Of a stretch of 64,000 nucleotides of DNA, positions 1 through 12,082 are shown piece after piece; the first letter of the stretch is position 1, and the number at the start of each line of letters is the position of its first letter. The notes beneath the pieces are model-generated. The model worked only from the letters and a program-made list of their open reading frames with translations. It ran no database searches and had not been told where the DNA came from. Origin of the DNA: Hansfordia pulvinata (Eukaryota; Ascomycota; Sordariomycetes; Xylariales); contig BJKQ01000001.1 of assembly GCA_006538405.1 (NCBI GenBank), positions 2,232,001 to 2,296,000 of the forward strand. The letters are read 5' to 3'. The translations under genes and the position numbers were made by a program.

Positions 1-1
1 C

Positions 2-1465
2 GTTTTCGTACCCGAAAAACAGCCCCTGGCCGTCAGGAGGCAGCTGGATCTCAACGTGGCTTTCCACACCAAAGACGCCCATCGCCTCGCCAAGCTCAAG
101 ATCGTTCCGTACATCATCCGAGCCATGCAATTTTGGACATTGACAGAGTTCCCGGACCTCGCAGCTTTCGAACGCTTCTATAGGGATGTCCCTTTCGGCT
201 CGCGTTTGGTCCTGGACAGCTTGGCGTCCAATCCGCACCAGGTCAAGATCAAACCTGCCCTGAACTACCACCTCGAGTGGCAGCTGCTTAGCCTGCCCGA
301 ATTGACGAGATTTTGGGGTGCGGATTTCGAATTCCCCCGGATCATCGATTTCTGGGACATCCACGTGCTCCGCGTCTTGCACGACAGTGTTTCTGTGGTC
401 AGGTTCGAGGGAGAATTGTTCATTTTCAAGGCCTTGACTAGTGGCCCCAGGTTCTTGTATCATGAGCTGAAAACCTTGTGCACGATCAAGCCCCACCGAA
501 ACATTGTGGCCCGGCCAGTTCACATTGTTCGAAAGGTCTGCAAGTTTGGCGACAAGAAGGCCATTGTTGGCTTCACCACGGTCTACCATGCCAACGGCGG
601 TCTCAGAGACAGACTGCCGCAGCTACGCCTCAGCAATCAACTTGAGCTCCGAGACCAGATCAAGTGGTGCATTCAGCTGGCCACGGCGCTCATACACCTG
701 AAGACGGAAAACCGAACATACTACCCGGATCTCCGCTTGGACAACATGGTGCTCAACCAATTCATGTGGGTCGTCATGGTCGACTTCGAACAGAGGGGCG
801 TCTGGTGCGAGTTTGCAGCCCCTGAAGTCAACTTCATCGAGTATGTGCGCATGTTGGCCGTCGACGAGGATCTGCCGCCGGAGATCCAGGACAAGTATAG
901 TGGCCGGATGCGAAAGCTGAACCCAGACTTTGAGTCGTTGGAGCTGGACCGGTACATGAACCCCGAACAGGGCTTCAACACGGCCTGGATTGCTCTGAGT
1001 ACGGAGGAGCAAGAGGCTGCGGAGGTGTACATGCTGGGCCGGGTGATCTGGTGCATCTTCGAGGGGGTGAGCGGGCCTCAGAAAGCCGCAGTGTGGTCTT
1101 CATACGAATGCGAATCGGACCTGGAGTTTCCGGAATTTGTGCGGACGCCGCCGGCCATCAGAGACCTGGTCAGCCGATGCACCCGGGGCAGTCGGCGGAC
1201 ACTAAGCTCGACAGTCACGAGAGGGCGCGGCCAGTTGGTTCTCCAAGGCGGCAGCAGCAGCCAGCAGAACGATGGCTGCATCAAAGAAGCGGCCCGTGTT
1301 TTCTGGCAAGAAGAACTGGCGGCGGCAGAAGAGTTCTTGGACACAAGAGATGCTGAAAGGCAGCGTGGCGAGAGGACCGAGAACTACTTCAACCGGCCCA
1401 GTCTCGAGGAGGCCCTGAGGTGTCTCGAGCAGTTCAGAGATACTTTGGGCGAGGGTGTCGCCTAG
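2..1465 (+). CDS. protein-kinase-like protein, 5' end outside window
   Basis: The frame is open to the left edge; the first in-frame ATG-like codon at 56 is GTG, so the true start lies upstream and 487 residues are visible. The fold looks kinase-like: a candidate ATP lysine in FIFKAL (codons near 420-437), a helix-C-type glutamate in HELKTL, a catalytic loop YYPDLRLDNMVL that keeps Asp and Asn but has YPD for HRD, a metal-binding VDFEQRG (DFE for DFG), and AAPE shortly after. The C-terminal third (after about 1180) is Gln/Ser-rich and then helical. No intron is visible. Fungal kinase-fold proteins of this divergent kind are common and mostly uncharacterised. The substrate is unknown and activity is uncertain because of the HRD and DFG changes. 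Confidence 0.7.
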   Translation, partial: VFVPEKQPLAVRRQLDLNVAFHTKDAHRLAKLKIVPYIIRAMQFWTLTEFPDLAAFERFYRDVPFGSRLVLDSLASNPHQVKIKPALNYHLEWQLLSLPELTRFWGADFEFPRIIDFWDIHVLRVLHDSVSVVRFEGELFIFKALTSGPRFLYHELKTLCTIKPHRNIVARPVHIVRKVCKFGDKKAIVGFTTVYHANGGLRDRLPQLRLSNQLELRDQIKWCIQLATALIHLKTENRTYYPDLRLDNMVLNQFMWVVMVDFEQRGVWCEFAAPEVNFIEYVRMLAVDEDLPPEIQDKYSGRMRKLNPDFESLELDRYMNPEQGFNTAWIALSTEEQEAAEVYMLGRVIWCIFEGVSGPQKAAVWSSYECESDLEFPEFVRTPPAIRDLVSRCTRGSRRTLSSTVTRGRGQLVLQGGSSSQQNDGCIKEAARVFWQEELAAAEEFLDTRDAERQRGERTENYFNRPSLEEALRCLEQFRDTLGEGVA

Positions 1466-3163
1466 GAATTGGCTTGAGCTGTTCAAATCGGCGAACAAAG
1501 GCTATCGTTCGGGGTTAGAGCCGGGGCATTCGCCATGATCCCGCCTCGATGTAGCCCGAGCTGCAAGAGTCCAGGAGAGATTCTGCGCACCAATGGCTAG
1601 CCCCATCGCCTGAGTTTCGATATTCAGGAAAAGCATGCCTCACTCGGCTCGCTATCCGAAGACGCCAATTGGCCCCGGTCTGGTTCTTGCTGAGTGCTTA
1701 GGACGCGTCGGTACGTTTGGGCTAGCTACCACAGTGAGGACAGGTCAACTCACGAGGCTCGACAAGAGTTCCAGTTGGCAGAATATACAATGTCATCAAA
1801 GTCTTGCGGAGATTGTAATTCTCTCTCTCTCTTTCCTTGAGTTTATTAGTGCAATGTCGTGCTGCGCGCATTCTGCCTGCTGATATTTACCCTTTCGATT
1901 AAGAGTGTTAAGAAACGCTCATTTCTTCAACAAGCACCCTGGAGGCTTTCTCCAGCGCAGGTCAAGTATGCCTCCTTGCTATAACAGGCCCATTGCCGCT
2001 ACAAACTTGCGGGGTGAGCCGGCGCCTTGCCCATGTGCCAGGGCATGGAAAGTCGCCGCGGTCAGTCCCACACCCACAGTTTCTCTTGAAGAAGATTGCT
2101 ACCTCCCTAGTCACAGGCGATTTGTGTGTCGAGATAGCAGTGACGGGGCGGAGCGCTGATCGGCATAATTGCACCTTCAGTCATGTCTCCGTATTCTCTG
2201 TTCTCGTGTGAGCCCTTGAAGATACTCCTTCGAACCTGCTGTTAACTCCCATGTGCGGCTCTGCCTACTTGTCGTGGAGAACCCGAGCCCAGCCATTGCA
2301 GGATGTCATTGTGTCGGTCAACGGGCCGCCTGAGCACTATCTCTTTCGCGATTCCCTGCTTGTGTAAGGCAAGACGCAACGACACAACGATCGATTGACA
2401 AACATCCCGTACAGGTCCGATATTTCCGGGTAGATTCCATGCCTCTCATGTAAATTGCGGCAGCAATATCGTGGCCAGAGGCTGGAGGGGAAATGTGCGG
2501 CCCAGCTTTATCGATAAAGCTCCTCAACTGGCTCTTCCATTGGCTGCCCCTCACACCGCGCGCTGCCGCTGCTACCCGCCCCAGTCCCTTCCACACCTCA
2601 CCTGCATGGTACCTATCTTACTCGTATGACGGGAGATGGATATGTACCTTGGCGAGGTTAGGTAAGGAGGTAGGTACCGGTAAGTAAGAGGTTAATAAGT
2701 ACCTTACCTACTCGAGCCAGCCTCGGAGCCAGCTCGATGTTCGCACCAGCTTCACCATCAACATCATCTTCAATTCCAGCGCTACCAGCCTCGACTAAGA
2801 CGCCCCCTGCGTAGCCCAATCTCCAACACCAAAGTAATTGTATCTATAGGTCTGGGTACTTTAGGCAGCATTCATTGGTGCCAGCAGCAGCATCGATCGG
2901 CATTATCAACAGCTTCCACATTGAAACCACGTCCGCCGCCACCAGCTTTCGCCCCTGACACTGAAACCCGCGCCCACGTCAACAGATACCTATCCCAAAC
3001 ATCCATCCATCTCATTGCCAATTGCAGTCATCGTCGAGTGAGTCGAGGCGAGGCCAGGGCCGAGCGGGCCGTCGCCAGGCCCGGAACCCGGCAGAAAGAC
3101 ACCTCAACCAAGCCCTTGCCATCAAAGCACTCGGAGCTCGCTGCTCGGTCAGCAGAGTCAGGC
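1466..3163. other. intergenic region
   Basis: No convincing gene. It holds the 3' region of the kinase-like gene and the leader of the Crt10 gene. A CT-rich run lies near 1821-1836, and a run of TACCT/AGGTA words with one TTACTCGTA lies at about 2610-2715. Confidence 0.6.
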
Positions 3164-5258
3164 ATGTCTAGGCTAACCATCAACTGCACCTCGTTTGAGA
3201 CTGGGCAACAAAGGGTAAGTATGAGTCCCATAATGCTGGGATCTCTGACCTTTTCCAATGCCAGCGGCTGACGCCTGTCCCTTCTATTCTGCTCTGCAGT
3301 ATGGCACCCCGACTTCCGCCCCACGGGAGCGCGACCACCATTGGCCTCACGACCATGAATACCGTCGACGTGCCCCGCCGACGCGCCCACATGGCCGCCT
3401 GCGCCCAGGCATCGACAGCGACCGGAGTTGGCAGCTTGATCTCGACAGTGATCCACATCACTCCGAATTCCAGGAACACGCTGAAGGGGAGCAGGACCCG
3501 CTTTGGGTCGATTACGAAGACAAGGAGGGATCAGAGCCGGAAGACCTGGGGAGACACTCCTCAGAGACGCTCTCCCCGGACGCGCCGCCCGCAAGGCCGC
3601 CCGCCGTCGCAGAGTGGAGGCTGAATCTCACGGCACTCTCACAGAGATACAATCTATACGCAGCAGCCTATCAGGACAAGATCAATGTGTGGCGCCTGCC
3701 GAGCTGTACCACCAACCGCCTGCCTATAAGACCGTGCATCAGACTCAGGCCCGAGCCCAGTTCCCCAGGCTGTTGGATAGCTGGTCATGTGCACCCCGAA
3801 TTTGGCCACCAAGTCAATCATATGATTGTGGGCGATTTGGGCGACAAGGAAGTCCTGCTTCTCGCCTACGACGACGGCGACGTGATTGGCTACTACACCG
3901 AGGAAATCGATGACCGCGTCAGATACTTTGTCGAGCCCCAACCCCAATATCCGGCAAAGTCCTGGACGGAGCCCTTCTTCCACCAGAATGTGGGCAGGTC
4001 TGCGTGGGGCTTGGCTGTCCATAAGGAGTCGCGTATCATAGCTGTCAGTTCAAATAACCACGATATATCATTGTTCCTCTTCTCCTTGTCGGGTGACCCA
4101 GCGACACCGCCGATCGGGGAGGACGAACCCGAAGCCGAGCTGTTCAAGACGGTCCAGATCCACGAAGGCCGCGCCTTCAGAGCAAGCCCAGGAGTGGCTG
4201 GCGAGGAGGTCACCGGACCGGCAGTGCACCAACTCGAGAAGGAAATCAGGACCAGGAACTCGAATTGGCGCCTGGTTTTCGGAACGGGGCGCGAAGGTTC
4301 CAACATCCCAAATATATCCTTTGGCAACAACACAACGGGGATAGGGGCAAAACACATCTTTGCAATGGACATTTGCGGAAACACCTGGCGGATCAACATT
4401 TGGAGCCTGCAGGGCCGGATCCAAGTGTGGGAAAATCTGTACAGGTGCAGGAGACAGCCCTCTGGGTGGCGCAGCGGTTGGAGAAACTTTGGGAGGCTGG
4501 GCCGGACCCCCCTGGGCTGGGGTGTGTTGGCCATACCTCCCGACAGCTTCCTCCCCACGACGACATTCCTAGATACGTTTGGGCTACCTCGAGAAGAGGC
4601 CAAAACATGGTTTGGGCGTAACAGAGAATGGGTCGACATCAGCCAGTGCCACGAGTTCATCGCAAGGAAAGACGACATCGGCAGCGCAAGAGAGGCACCA
4701 CAAGCACAGCGGCCGATAGAAGAGCCAAGCAAGGTATCCCACGGAGCCGAGATTGCGGCGGACGGAGGCTTGGTGCTTCGCACGTATGAAATCGACGTCG
4801 AGCTCATGGGTGCCCAGAATGAGCCGGGCGTCATTTACGAGCAAGGCCATGACAAGATCGACCCGCCGGACATTGGCGTGACCCTGCAGTTGCCGGCTCG
4901 TGAGAGGATGGGGACGGTGCTGCTGGTGAAGCCCCTCTCGCTGGTGATCATCGCGTCGCTGTGTGGTCGCGTCCACCTGCTGACGCTGACGCAGCGGATG
5001 GATGGAGGCGAAGGGGGCCAGCGTGGGTTCCGGGTAGAGGCTATCCTGCCGGCGTTCTTTGAGAGAGGGCAGAGCCGGCCACGCCGCCCGCTACTGGGGG
5101 TTGCGGTCGGACCCTTGGTGGTGGGCAACGGGGTGCGACAGGGCGACCAGTCGCTGACGCCGCGACGGTATCGGTTGATGCTTCACTACTTCGACCACAG
5201 CGTAGTGAGCTACGAGATCTACAGGGAACCCAGCTCTCGAATATTGTCTGTGGTTTAG
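3164..5258 (+). CDS. Crt10-domain protein
   Basis: Two exons are proposed: 3164-3214 (starting MSRLTINCTSF) and 3300-5258. The 85-nt intron begins GTAAGT at 3215, ends CTCTGCAG at 3299 and has CTGAC about 28 nt before its end. An earlier CAG at 3264 would put the message in the wrong frame. The predicted protein is 669 aa. Blocks resembling fungal Crt10-type proteins are NHMIVGDLGDKEVLLLAYDD, GDVIGYYT, FHQNVGRSAWGLAVHKE and NIPNISFGN, a WD-like propeller arrangement. Yeast Crt10 represses ribonucleotide reductase genes, but filamentous members are mostly unstudied, so the role here is family inference. It could simply be a WD-like scaffold. The ATG at 3258, 42 nt upstream of exon 2 and in its frame, is the alternative unspliced start. 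Confidence 0.7.
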
Positions 5259-5552
5259 ATGGGAGGGCGTGGGGCAGCTCGTCTTGCTTGACGTATCCAT
5301 CGTTTTTTGTTCTGTTCTTCTGGGATTTGTTTCTGTTGTTGTCGACGTTGCTGCTGTTGCCGTTGCTGTCGTCTTTGCGTTTAGTGTCGTCGCGGTTGGT
5401 GTCGTCGTGATTGGTGTGGCCGGGCCAGGCCAATTAGCGACATGGGTACTTATAGCATTGCGTGCAGTCATAGCGAGATAATGAACACATCCAGCGATGA
5501 CAAGTGGGAGCAGCATATGGCATGTGTGTAATGACCAGGGCCGCTGATAAGA

Positions 5553-5595
5553 CGCGCGCGCGCGTATGTGTATGTATATATGTATGTATGTGTGT
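5553..5595 (+). repeat. CG/TATG microsatellite
   Basis: (CG)n followed by TATG/TG repeats, in the 3' region of the Crt10 gene. Confidence 0.9.
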
Positions 5596-7207
5596 AATCG
5601 AAAGTTGTGAGACAAGTCGCGGGAGGCAGGGATGGTGGCGATATATGCAAGGCACCAAGCCTACCAGAGGAACGTGTTACGTACTTGACAGGCGGCTCAG
5701 GGTCGACGGGTTGAAGAAATGACGGAGATGGTTCAGGGGCCGAAGAATCTATTACGTGATGACAGGCGAACACATTGGTTGACGAGACCCTGGGAGCGCT
5801 GAGGCCGGCGGGACGTGGAATTGAGGCTCTGGGCCGCGAGAGTGACACTTTTCGACAGACAGGCAAACACTGGACAGGACAACCGATGCACGACTCGGGC
5901 GATGAAAGGGTTTCAAGTTGTACGACGTGTCCCTGGCGGTCAGTCTGTACCTGGGCCTGCCTTGCCCTGCCTTGCCCTGCTTTACCTTAGGTACCTGGGC
6001 TCTGATGAGACAGGTGATGTGCATACATGGCACGCATCAAGTTGCCCAGCCCTCGCATCATTGCAACCGAAATCAGCTGCGCATGTCGGGCTGGGCCGAT
6101 AAGGTAGCGCTGCAGGAACAAACAGACAGACAGACATGTTTGGTCCGACCTTGTGCCATCTCTCTCTCTCTCCCTCCTCCCCCTCCTCCTCTCTCTTTCC
6201 AGGCGTCCTTGCCTTATTACCTTACGAGTACCTCGCTCCTACCTACGGAGATGTCGATCCGCCCAGGCCGCCCGCCTGTCCGGACGAAAAAGGACCGGAA
6301 CGGCGTTGCGTGGGGTTCTTTCCGTTCTGTCTGCTTGCCTTGTCCATCTTACGCGCACGAGTACTCCGCAGGTCTCCTGGCAGAGCTAAGCAGAGTGAGA
6401 GGTACGACGGAGTACTCGTGTCGAGTATGGCCGGGGCTCGCCCGTCGAGTCGAGACGAGACGAGACGAGACCCTGCAGCAGGTGGGACTGGGAAAGCGAC
6501 CGGGGGAGTACTTTAACCACACGTCATTCCGCATGATAAGAGGCGCCCGCAAGACCTTCTACGAGTACCTATACGCATGCGCTCAAAGGGAATTCTGAAA
6601 GGTCTGGGTACCTCTACAATAGTCCCAACTCCGCAAAGCTGCCCGCCCCAGCCCAGGGACACCCACACACCCACGCGCGGCCGATGGCTGGCCCGCCCGA
6701 GAGCCCTGCGCCAAGGTTCGCCGATTTTCCCACGCAATGAGAAATCAGCCACCCTGTGATTGGACGATAAGGGAAAGTAAACGATGGCGGTCGATGTGTC
6801 GTTGAAAGACACTACATTAAGTGCGAGGGGCCATTCATCCATCACGTCGGGCCTCAATCGAATCGCCCCGATTGAACCATGCTTGATGCTTGTGCATTGC
6901 CGCGCTGACAATAAGAAAGGAAAAAAGCCTATCGGAATTGGCAAATCAACCAGCAGCGCCATCATGATCACCACACCCGCGATCAACCAAGTGTACTCGT
7001 ACGAATCAGGTACCCAAGAAGGCACTCTGGCTTCGAGTGTTGGTACGTAGTGGTTGCGAGTAATCCGTACATGTAGGTAAGTAGACACTTCCGTAGGTAC
7101 CTGTGTGGTGACCCCCGCGCGGGAGCGACACGGGCGAATTGCCATGTCTCATTGGGCGCCAGATCTGAAAGAGATACGGCCAGAGACATGTCGTGTGCTG
7201 TGTTTGC

Positions 7208-7221
7208 TTTTTTTTTTTTTT
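7208..7221 (+). repeat. poly-T run (14)
   Basis: Uninterrupted T run in the gene-poor island. Confidence 0.95.
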
Positions 7222-8677
7222 GCCATTCTCAGCTGCCATCTGCGTGGGGTGCCACGGTGCGCATTGGCTCAACGTTGGCGTCGCCGTCGTGGTCGTTATT
7301 GCATCGTCGTCACTGCCACTGGCAAAATCACTGGCCCTCGATGTCTCCAGCACGTCTCTCAAGGCTGATGGAAGACAAAACATGGCAACCCCCCACGCGG
7401 GTCGAGCGATGGTGCGCGGCTGGGTGATCTGGGTGGCTCTCTGCGCTTATGCACACGAACCCGGGTGCCGTGGGTGCCTGGCCACAGCCAGCCGTGGCCC
7501 GATTCCGAGGTCTTGCTGCTGGCGGCCTGCGCGTCGCCACAGCCTCAACTTGAAGGGACGCCCAATGCGGAGAGCTCAAAGATCCACATCTACTAAACGC
7601 CACCGTGGTCCGTGACTCCCACGACTGCGCGGCGGAATACTCTCGACGTGAGAATTCTCCATGGGCGTCTTTATCAAACTAAGTTTCCAGGGTCCTGGGT
7701 TCCGAGCCCAGATTTAGCGGAGAATATCTGGGAGTGGCAAGATGATCCTGGCGAGCCCGTCCCGAATGCTGGACGAGGACGGAGGGAGCACGAGTAGAAC
7801 CTAAAGATACCCGTACCCGAACCGCCCGGCCGGTCACTGTTGGTGCTTGGTCTGGAGCCTCTGGCGCATCCATTTGCCCTCGGCTCGACGGAGAGGTGGG
7901 GGGTGAGAGGGGGCATTCCACATCACAGCGGCAGAGTCCAGCAGTACTCGGACAAGTATAAACCCTCCGTGCCCTCTCATCAATCGGAGAACGAACAGCG
8001 CCGAAGACTGTACCACGACCCCCAGGCCTCCGCTATGGAGGCCCGGCCAAGCAACCCCACACGCGTCTCCAGGTTCCCACAGTTCCAGCCAGAGCGAGGG
8101 GGAATCTATGCCTGGTTGACGTGGGTGATCCCTCACAAGCCGCGTGCGAGGAAGAGTACGGGTACATGAGTACCTACACCGTAGATATGGAAAAAGTGGT
8201 GGCAGAGAGGGCGATCTTGGGGGCTCGAGTGGGTGTGGCTGATCCTCGCGGGGGTTCCGGAGACGTATGACCACGTCGGCGGGTGGTCCCCCTCACGCCT
8301 CCACGAGTATTCGTACCCCCGAAGACCATAGGACATTGGGTGAAGATTCCACAACCGACTCGACCGTAAGCCGTGGCGCTTCTGGTCAATGCCGCCCGCC
8401 TTTCACCCTCTGCTGGTACTCGTGGGGGGTGACAGCCTTGGCAGCGCGCGCGCCCGCGCTGGGGAAGACGGGTGGTGACTTTTGATGCGCCGAAAGAAGA
8501 CCACAGGGCCACTCTCTCAGTCTGGCCCGGGCGAACGGCGCCATCTTCGGCCCAGCTCGTCTCCTCCAGCTTCTGCTTCTTCTTCTTCTTCTCCTTCTTT
8601 CTTCTACATGACGAGTCGGGCTTGTGGAGCTGCGTTCTCGCCTGTGTGGGCCGCGCCCTTTGGGTTCCCAAGCAATC

Positions 8678-8697
8678 AAAAAAAAAAAAAAAAAAAA
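8678..8697 (+). repeat. poly-A run (20)
   Basis: Uninterrupted A run, preceded by a TTC-rich stretch at about 8574-8605. No retroposon-like gene body is recognisable before it. Confidence 0.95.
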
Positions 8698-9850
8698 GTC
8701 CCCCTAACCCGCAGCCGCCCGAGTCTGCAGTGGGTTGCGGTCAAGAAGCTCCGATTGCGCAGAGGCTCTGCTTGGTCGTTTCGCGCTGCGCCGGCTCCGG
8801 CGCAGCGGACCCCTTCGGTTCGGGCGATGACGGGGCCGGGTACTCGTAGTCCCAGGCGGGCTTTCTGCTGTCTCTACGAGTATCCCGTACCCGTACACAT
8901 ATTGGTGTAGATACGCGTCTCCATCTTTCCCTCCTGCAGGCGTGAGCAGGCACGGCAGGGGCAAGGATTCGCGGGCAACAAGTATGGAGTATTTCCGTGC
9001 AAGTAGACCTGGAGGAGCCAGACGACGCACGTACGGAGTAGGTACGGAGCACTCGTAGACTCTAGCAGGGGAGGGGCCGGACCCTTGGTTCCATTCGATC
9101 GAAAGGTCGAGTCGGTAGCAGATATCTGATCTGAAGTAGCCTCGACAGAAACAATCTCGTAACAGGATTACATCAGCCACTATACGCACCGACCTTTTTG
9201 CTTGAACGAGCGAGTGCCTGGGAGCACTCGTACCTACCGAGTTAGACATCCAGTGGCTACACTTCCTTGCACTTGCCATGCCCCACGCGCCTGCTTGAAA
9301 GACGTTGGGTCAGAGCTGAGTGCATCGCGAACCTTGGCGGCGGACGTGTCGGGAATCAGACACACTCTCTGGGTACATTCGTACAGCTTGTGTGTGGGAG
9401 AGAGAGAGGGGAGAAGCACATAACAGTACCCGTAGGGAAACAGAGCTAGAGACAGTCACAAACGAACCAGAGAAACAAAGAGTAGCGAGGGGAGAAACCC
9501 CCCTCTGAGAATCAGGAACGAACGGCCCCGGATCCATCCAAAGCCTCGCGTCTCAGAGCCGCACGGACGGGAATCCTATCGTAGATGTTGAAACCCGGCC
9601 CCGCCGCAGCCAAACACGCATGCGCCCCGAGGGATCCCGCGCCCCGGCGTCCCCCGCGCAGCGCAACGGGGAGGGAGGGAGGAAGACAGGTTCTGCCTCG
9701 CTGTCGGCCCACGCCGCTTCATGTCTCGCCGCAACCAGCGACAGCGATCCCTACGTCATGACGCACCGCATCATGACGCGCCCGTGTCACATTGTACATC
9801 GTGAGCCTCTCGTGGCGAACAAGATAGAAGGGGGTTAATGAGTTGTATAT

Positions 9851-9868
9851 AAAAAAAAAAAAAAAAAA
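9851..9868 (+). repeat. poly-A run (18)
   Basis: Uninterrupted A run just after GTATAT. No flanking duplication was recognised. Confidence 0.95.
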
Positions 9869-10883
9869 CCGGGTTGTCGAGCTAAGGTAATCCATGCAGC
9901 TAATGCTTAAACTTACGAGTATCCACGCAGGGCTACTTGATGTCTGCAGCAGCAGAGTGCGGAGATCCCCAGAGAGCCAAAACCCCCGCGTTCGTTCCAG
10001 CGACATTGTGGCATGCTTGGACGGCCGCGCGGGCAGTTTGTGTGTTATACCTGATACGCCATCTGACGAGGTCCTGAGAGTCTCAGGTGACGTATTCTCT
10101 GTCCTGCACGCGCCACGCGCCACGCGCCGAAGTCTTCAAGCTTCGAGCACTGTGACATCGTGGCTTTACGAGTATTCAACGTTTGTGATTCGATTGTGCG
10201 AAAGGCAAGGCAGCGATACCAACATGCACAGAAGAACGAGCCGGGTCGACGAGAAGGGGGGAGGGGGATGGGGGGAAGGGGGAGGAAGCCTACCAGCCAG
10301 CCAAGAATACAGACACATGTCGAGCCCACGAGTACGAGTAACATTCCGTTCTTCCAAACGAGCACTCTCTGGCAACTCAAGCAAGCTGGGGACATCCTGG
10401 TGTCTGATTTGACGAGGTTGATACGAGTGCACGGGAATAAGAACAGCCACGCCAGACTGGCGGAGGTCCCCCCCAAAAAGAGCCAAGCCACACTGGGCCA
10501 GAATGGGCTTGCACATGTTGCGCCGGCGGCAGTCGACTCATCACAACTTATCGTGTTCTTATCAGCAAGGTTGGCATCAGTCATCGATCTTTATTCTTTT
10601 TTCTATTATCAGGTACTCGTACGGAGATGGCAGCCGAAGCATCCATGTCCGAGCAGTTGTCCCCGGCAGGGCGTGGGCGCCCAAGGTGCTAACTAATAAC
10701 AACGCTCCACTCACCCACGCGCCCACAAACAGTCCTCCAGCTGCATTGCGCCGCACATTGCTTCTGTCCCGGGGGGAAGGGGGGGGGGGGTCCAAGACAG
10801 CCCTGCACGGTGTACTCGTACCTGGAGGAGGCGGAGGAGAATCGTGGACGGGCGGGATGAGACCGACAGCCTGGCACCCTGGC

Positions 10884-10895
10884 ACGAGTACTCGT
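10884..10895 (+). repeat. palindrome ACGAGTACTCGT
   Basis: Perfect 12-nt palindrome, one of the clearest members of the dispersed ACTCGTA family. Confidence 0.85.
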
Positions 10896-11490
10896 ACTCA
10901 TTCAGGGCCGCCGCGGCCGAGCCGACGACGAGACGAGAGTTCAGAGACCCCATAATTCTCTTATCTCTGGGCTTGACCCTGGCTGGTCGCTTTGATTGGT
11001 GCGCCGCCCGATCCTCTTCCCGACTTTGGCTCGTCCGATACGCTAGTCGAGACTACGATTCTCTGCACGGTTGGCGCGCCCCGACGGGGGCGCTATCAGG
11101 GCCTTCGAGTGCTTGGACCGGGGCCGCTACGGGGCGCGACCGGGGGGGGCTCCTCATGGCGGGCGGCACTCATGCGAGTACCTGTCTACCCTACGTACCC
11201 TTCGTTACTGGCACGTCTCGGGGCGCGGCGCGCGTCGGCGGCCGTACTCGCTGCCTGTCAGCCCCATCCTCTCCCATGGATCACTGGTACGCTTGTACCT
11301 GTCCGGTAGGTACGAGAGGCAGGTATCCGCCCACTTTCATCCATATCGAGAGTTCATCTAAGTTGTAAGTGCTCCTTCCCGGCCCTGGCCTGCTCGTACC
11401 GCACTGCGGGCACAGAGAAGGTACTTGGTCGTGCTGACAAGACCACCTGAAACGGCTGGTATTCGTCAAGTAGATCAGCCGGGGTGGCGA

Positions 11491-11514
11491 GGCAGGCAGG
11501 CAGGCAGGCAGGCA
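11491..11514 (+). repeat. (GGCA)6 microsatellite
   Basis: Six tandem GGCA units followed directly by an ACGAGTACTCG element. Confidence 0.95.
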
Positions 11515-11712
11515 CGAGTACTCGAACCCGCGCGACTGCAGTTTACTCGTGCGTGAAGCTCCAGCTGCCCCGTCTCTTCCCTTCCCTTGGGCCCGGGTTC
11601 GGGTCAGGTAACCCAAGGTAGGTACAAGTAGAAACCCAGAAATAAGGTGGGCTGCGGATAATACTCGTACCCAACCTAGCTCCTCAGCCTAAGAGCACGA
11701 GTAGGTGTAGTC

Positions 11713-11721
11713 GATAGATAG
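11713..11721 (+). promoter_or_regulatory. paired GATA-factor sites upstream of the ammonium transporter
   Basis: GATAGATAG gives two overlapping HGATAR sites 360 nt before the transporter ATG; a further site, TTATCT, is at 10961-10966. AreA/NIT2-type GATA factors activate ammonium permease genes under nitrogen limitation, so this placement is expected. Binding itself is inferred. Confidence 0.45.
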
Positions 11722-11771
11722 CTGCCGCCGCCGGACCGTGTCTTGCCAGGAATGCCCCAACCTATGGGTCC

Positions 11772-11778
11772 TATATAA
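11772..11778 (+). promoter_or_regulatory. TATA-like element of the ammonium transporter
   Basis: TATATAA lies 305 nt before the ATG. Transcription starting about 30-60 nt downstream would give a leader of roughly 250 nt. Confidence 0.4.
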
Positions 11779-12082
11779 CGGCAAATCCCACGTCCGAGTC
11801 AGACGGCGCAAGCTTCGCCCACGGACGCTTCGTCTTCCCTCTCCCCTCCTCACTGACACCGACGCCGCCGGTCTGCTCGCCACAACCCTCCAGATCAGAC
11901 TGCCAGTCCACCGCCGCTCTCTCCCAGCTCGCCGCCGCCGCCGCCGCCCGCAGCCCGCCTTGGCCTCACACCGCCGCCGCCGCCGCTGCTGCTCCCGATC
12001 TCGCCCGCCCTGCTACTCGGTTTCTACCCAGCATCTGCCCTTCCGCCGACTCGCCTTGGCCATCCACCACCCCGACAGCATC

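Larger units (their letters stand above)
5259..12082. other. gene-poor island rich in ACTCGTA/TACGAGT words
   Basis: No protein in any frame is recognisable across 6.8 kb; open frames are short, overlapping and low in complexity. The island carries long mononucleotide runs, microsatellites and more than 25 copies of ACTCGTA or its complement, densest at 6200-11700. The last 400 nt should contain the leader of the ammonium transporter. Confidence 0.6.

Noticed and set aside
3215..3264. 50-nt intron alternative in the Crt10 gene
   Set aside because: It splices into a frame that stops at 3624 and loses the Crt10 sequence; the acceptor at 3299 keeps the frame.
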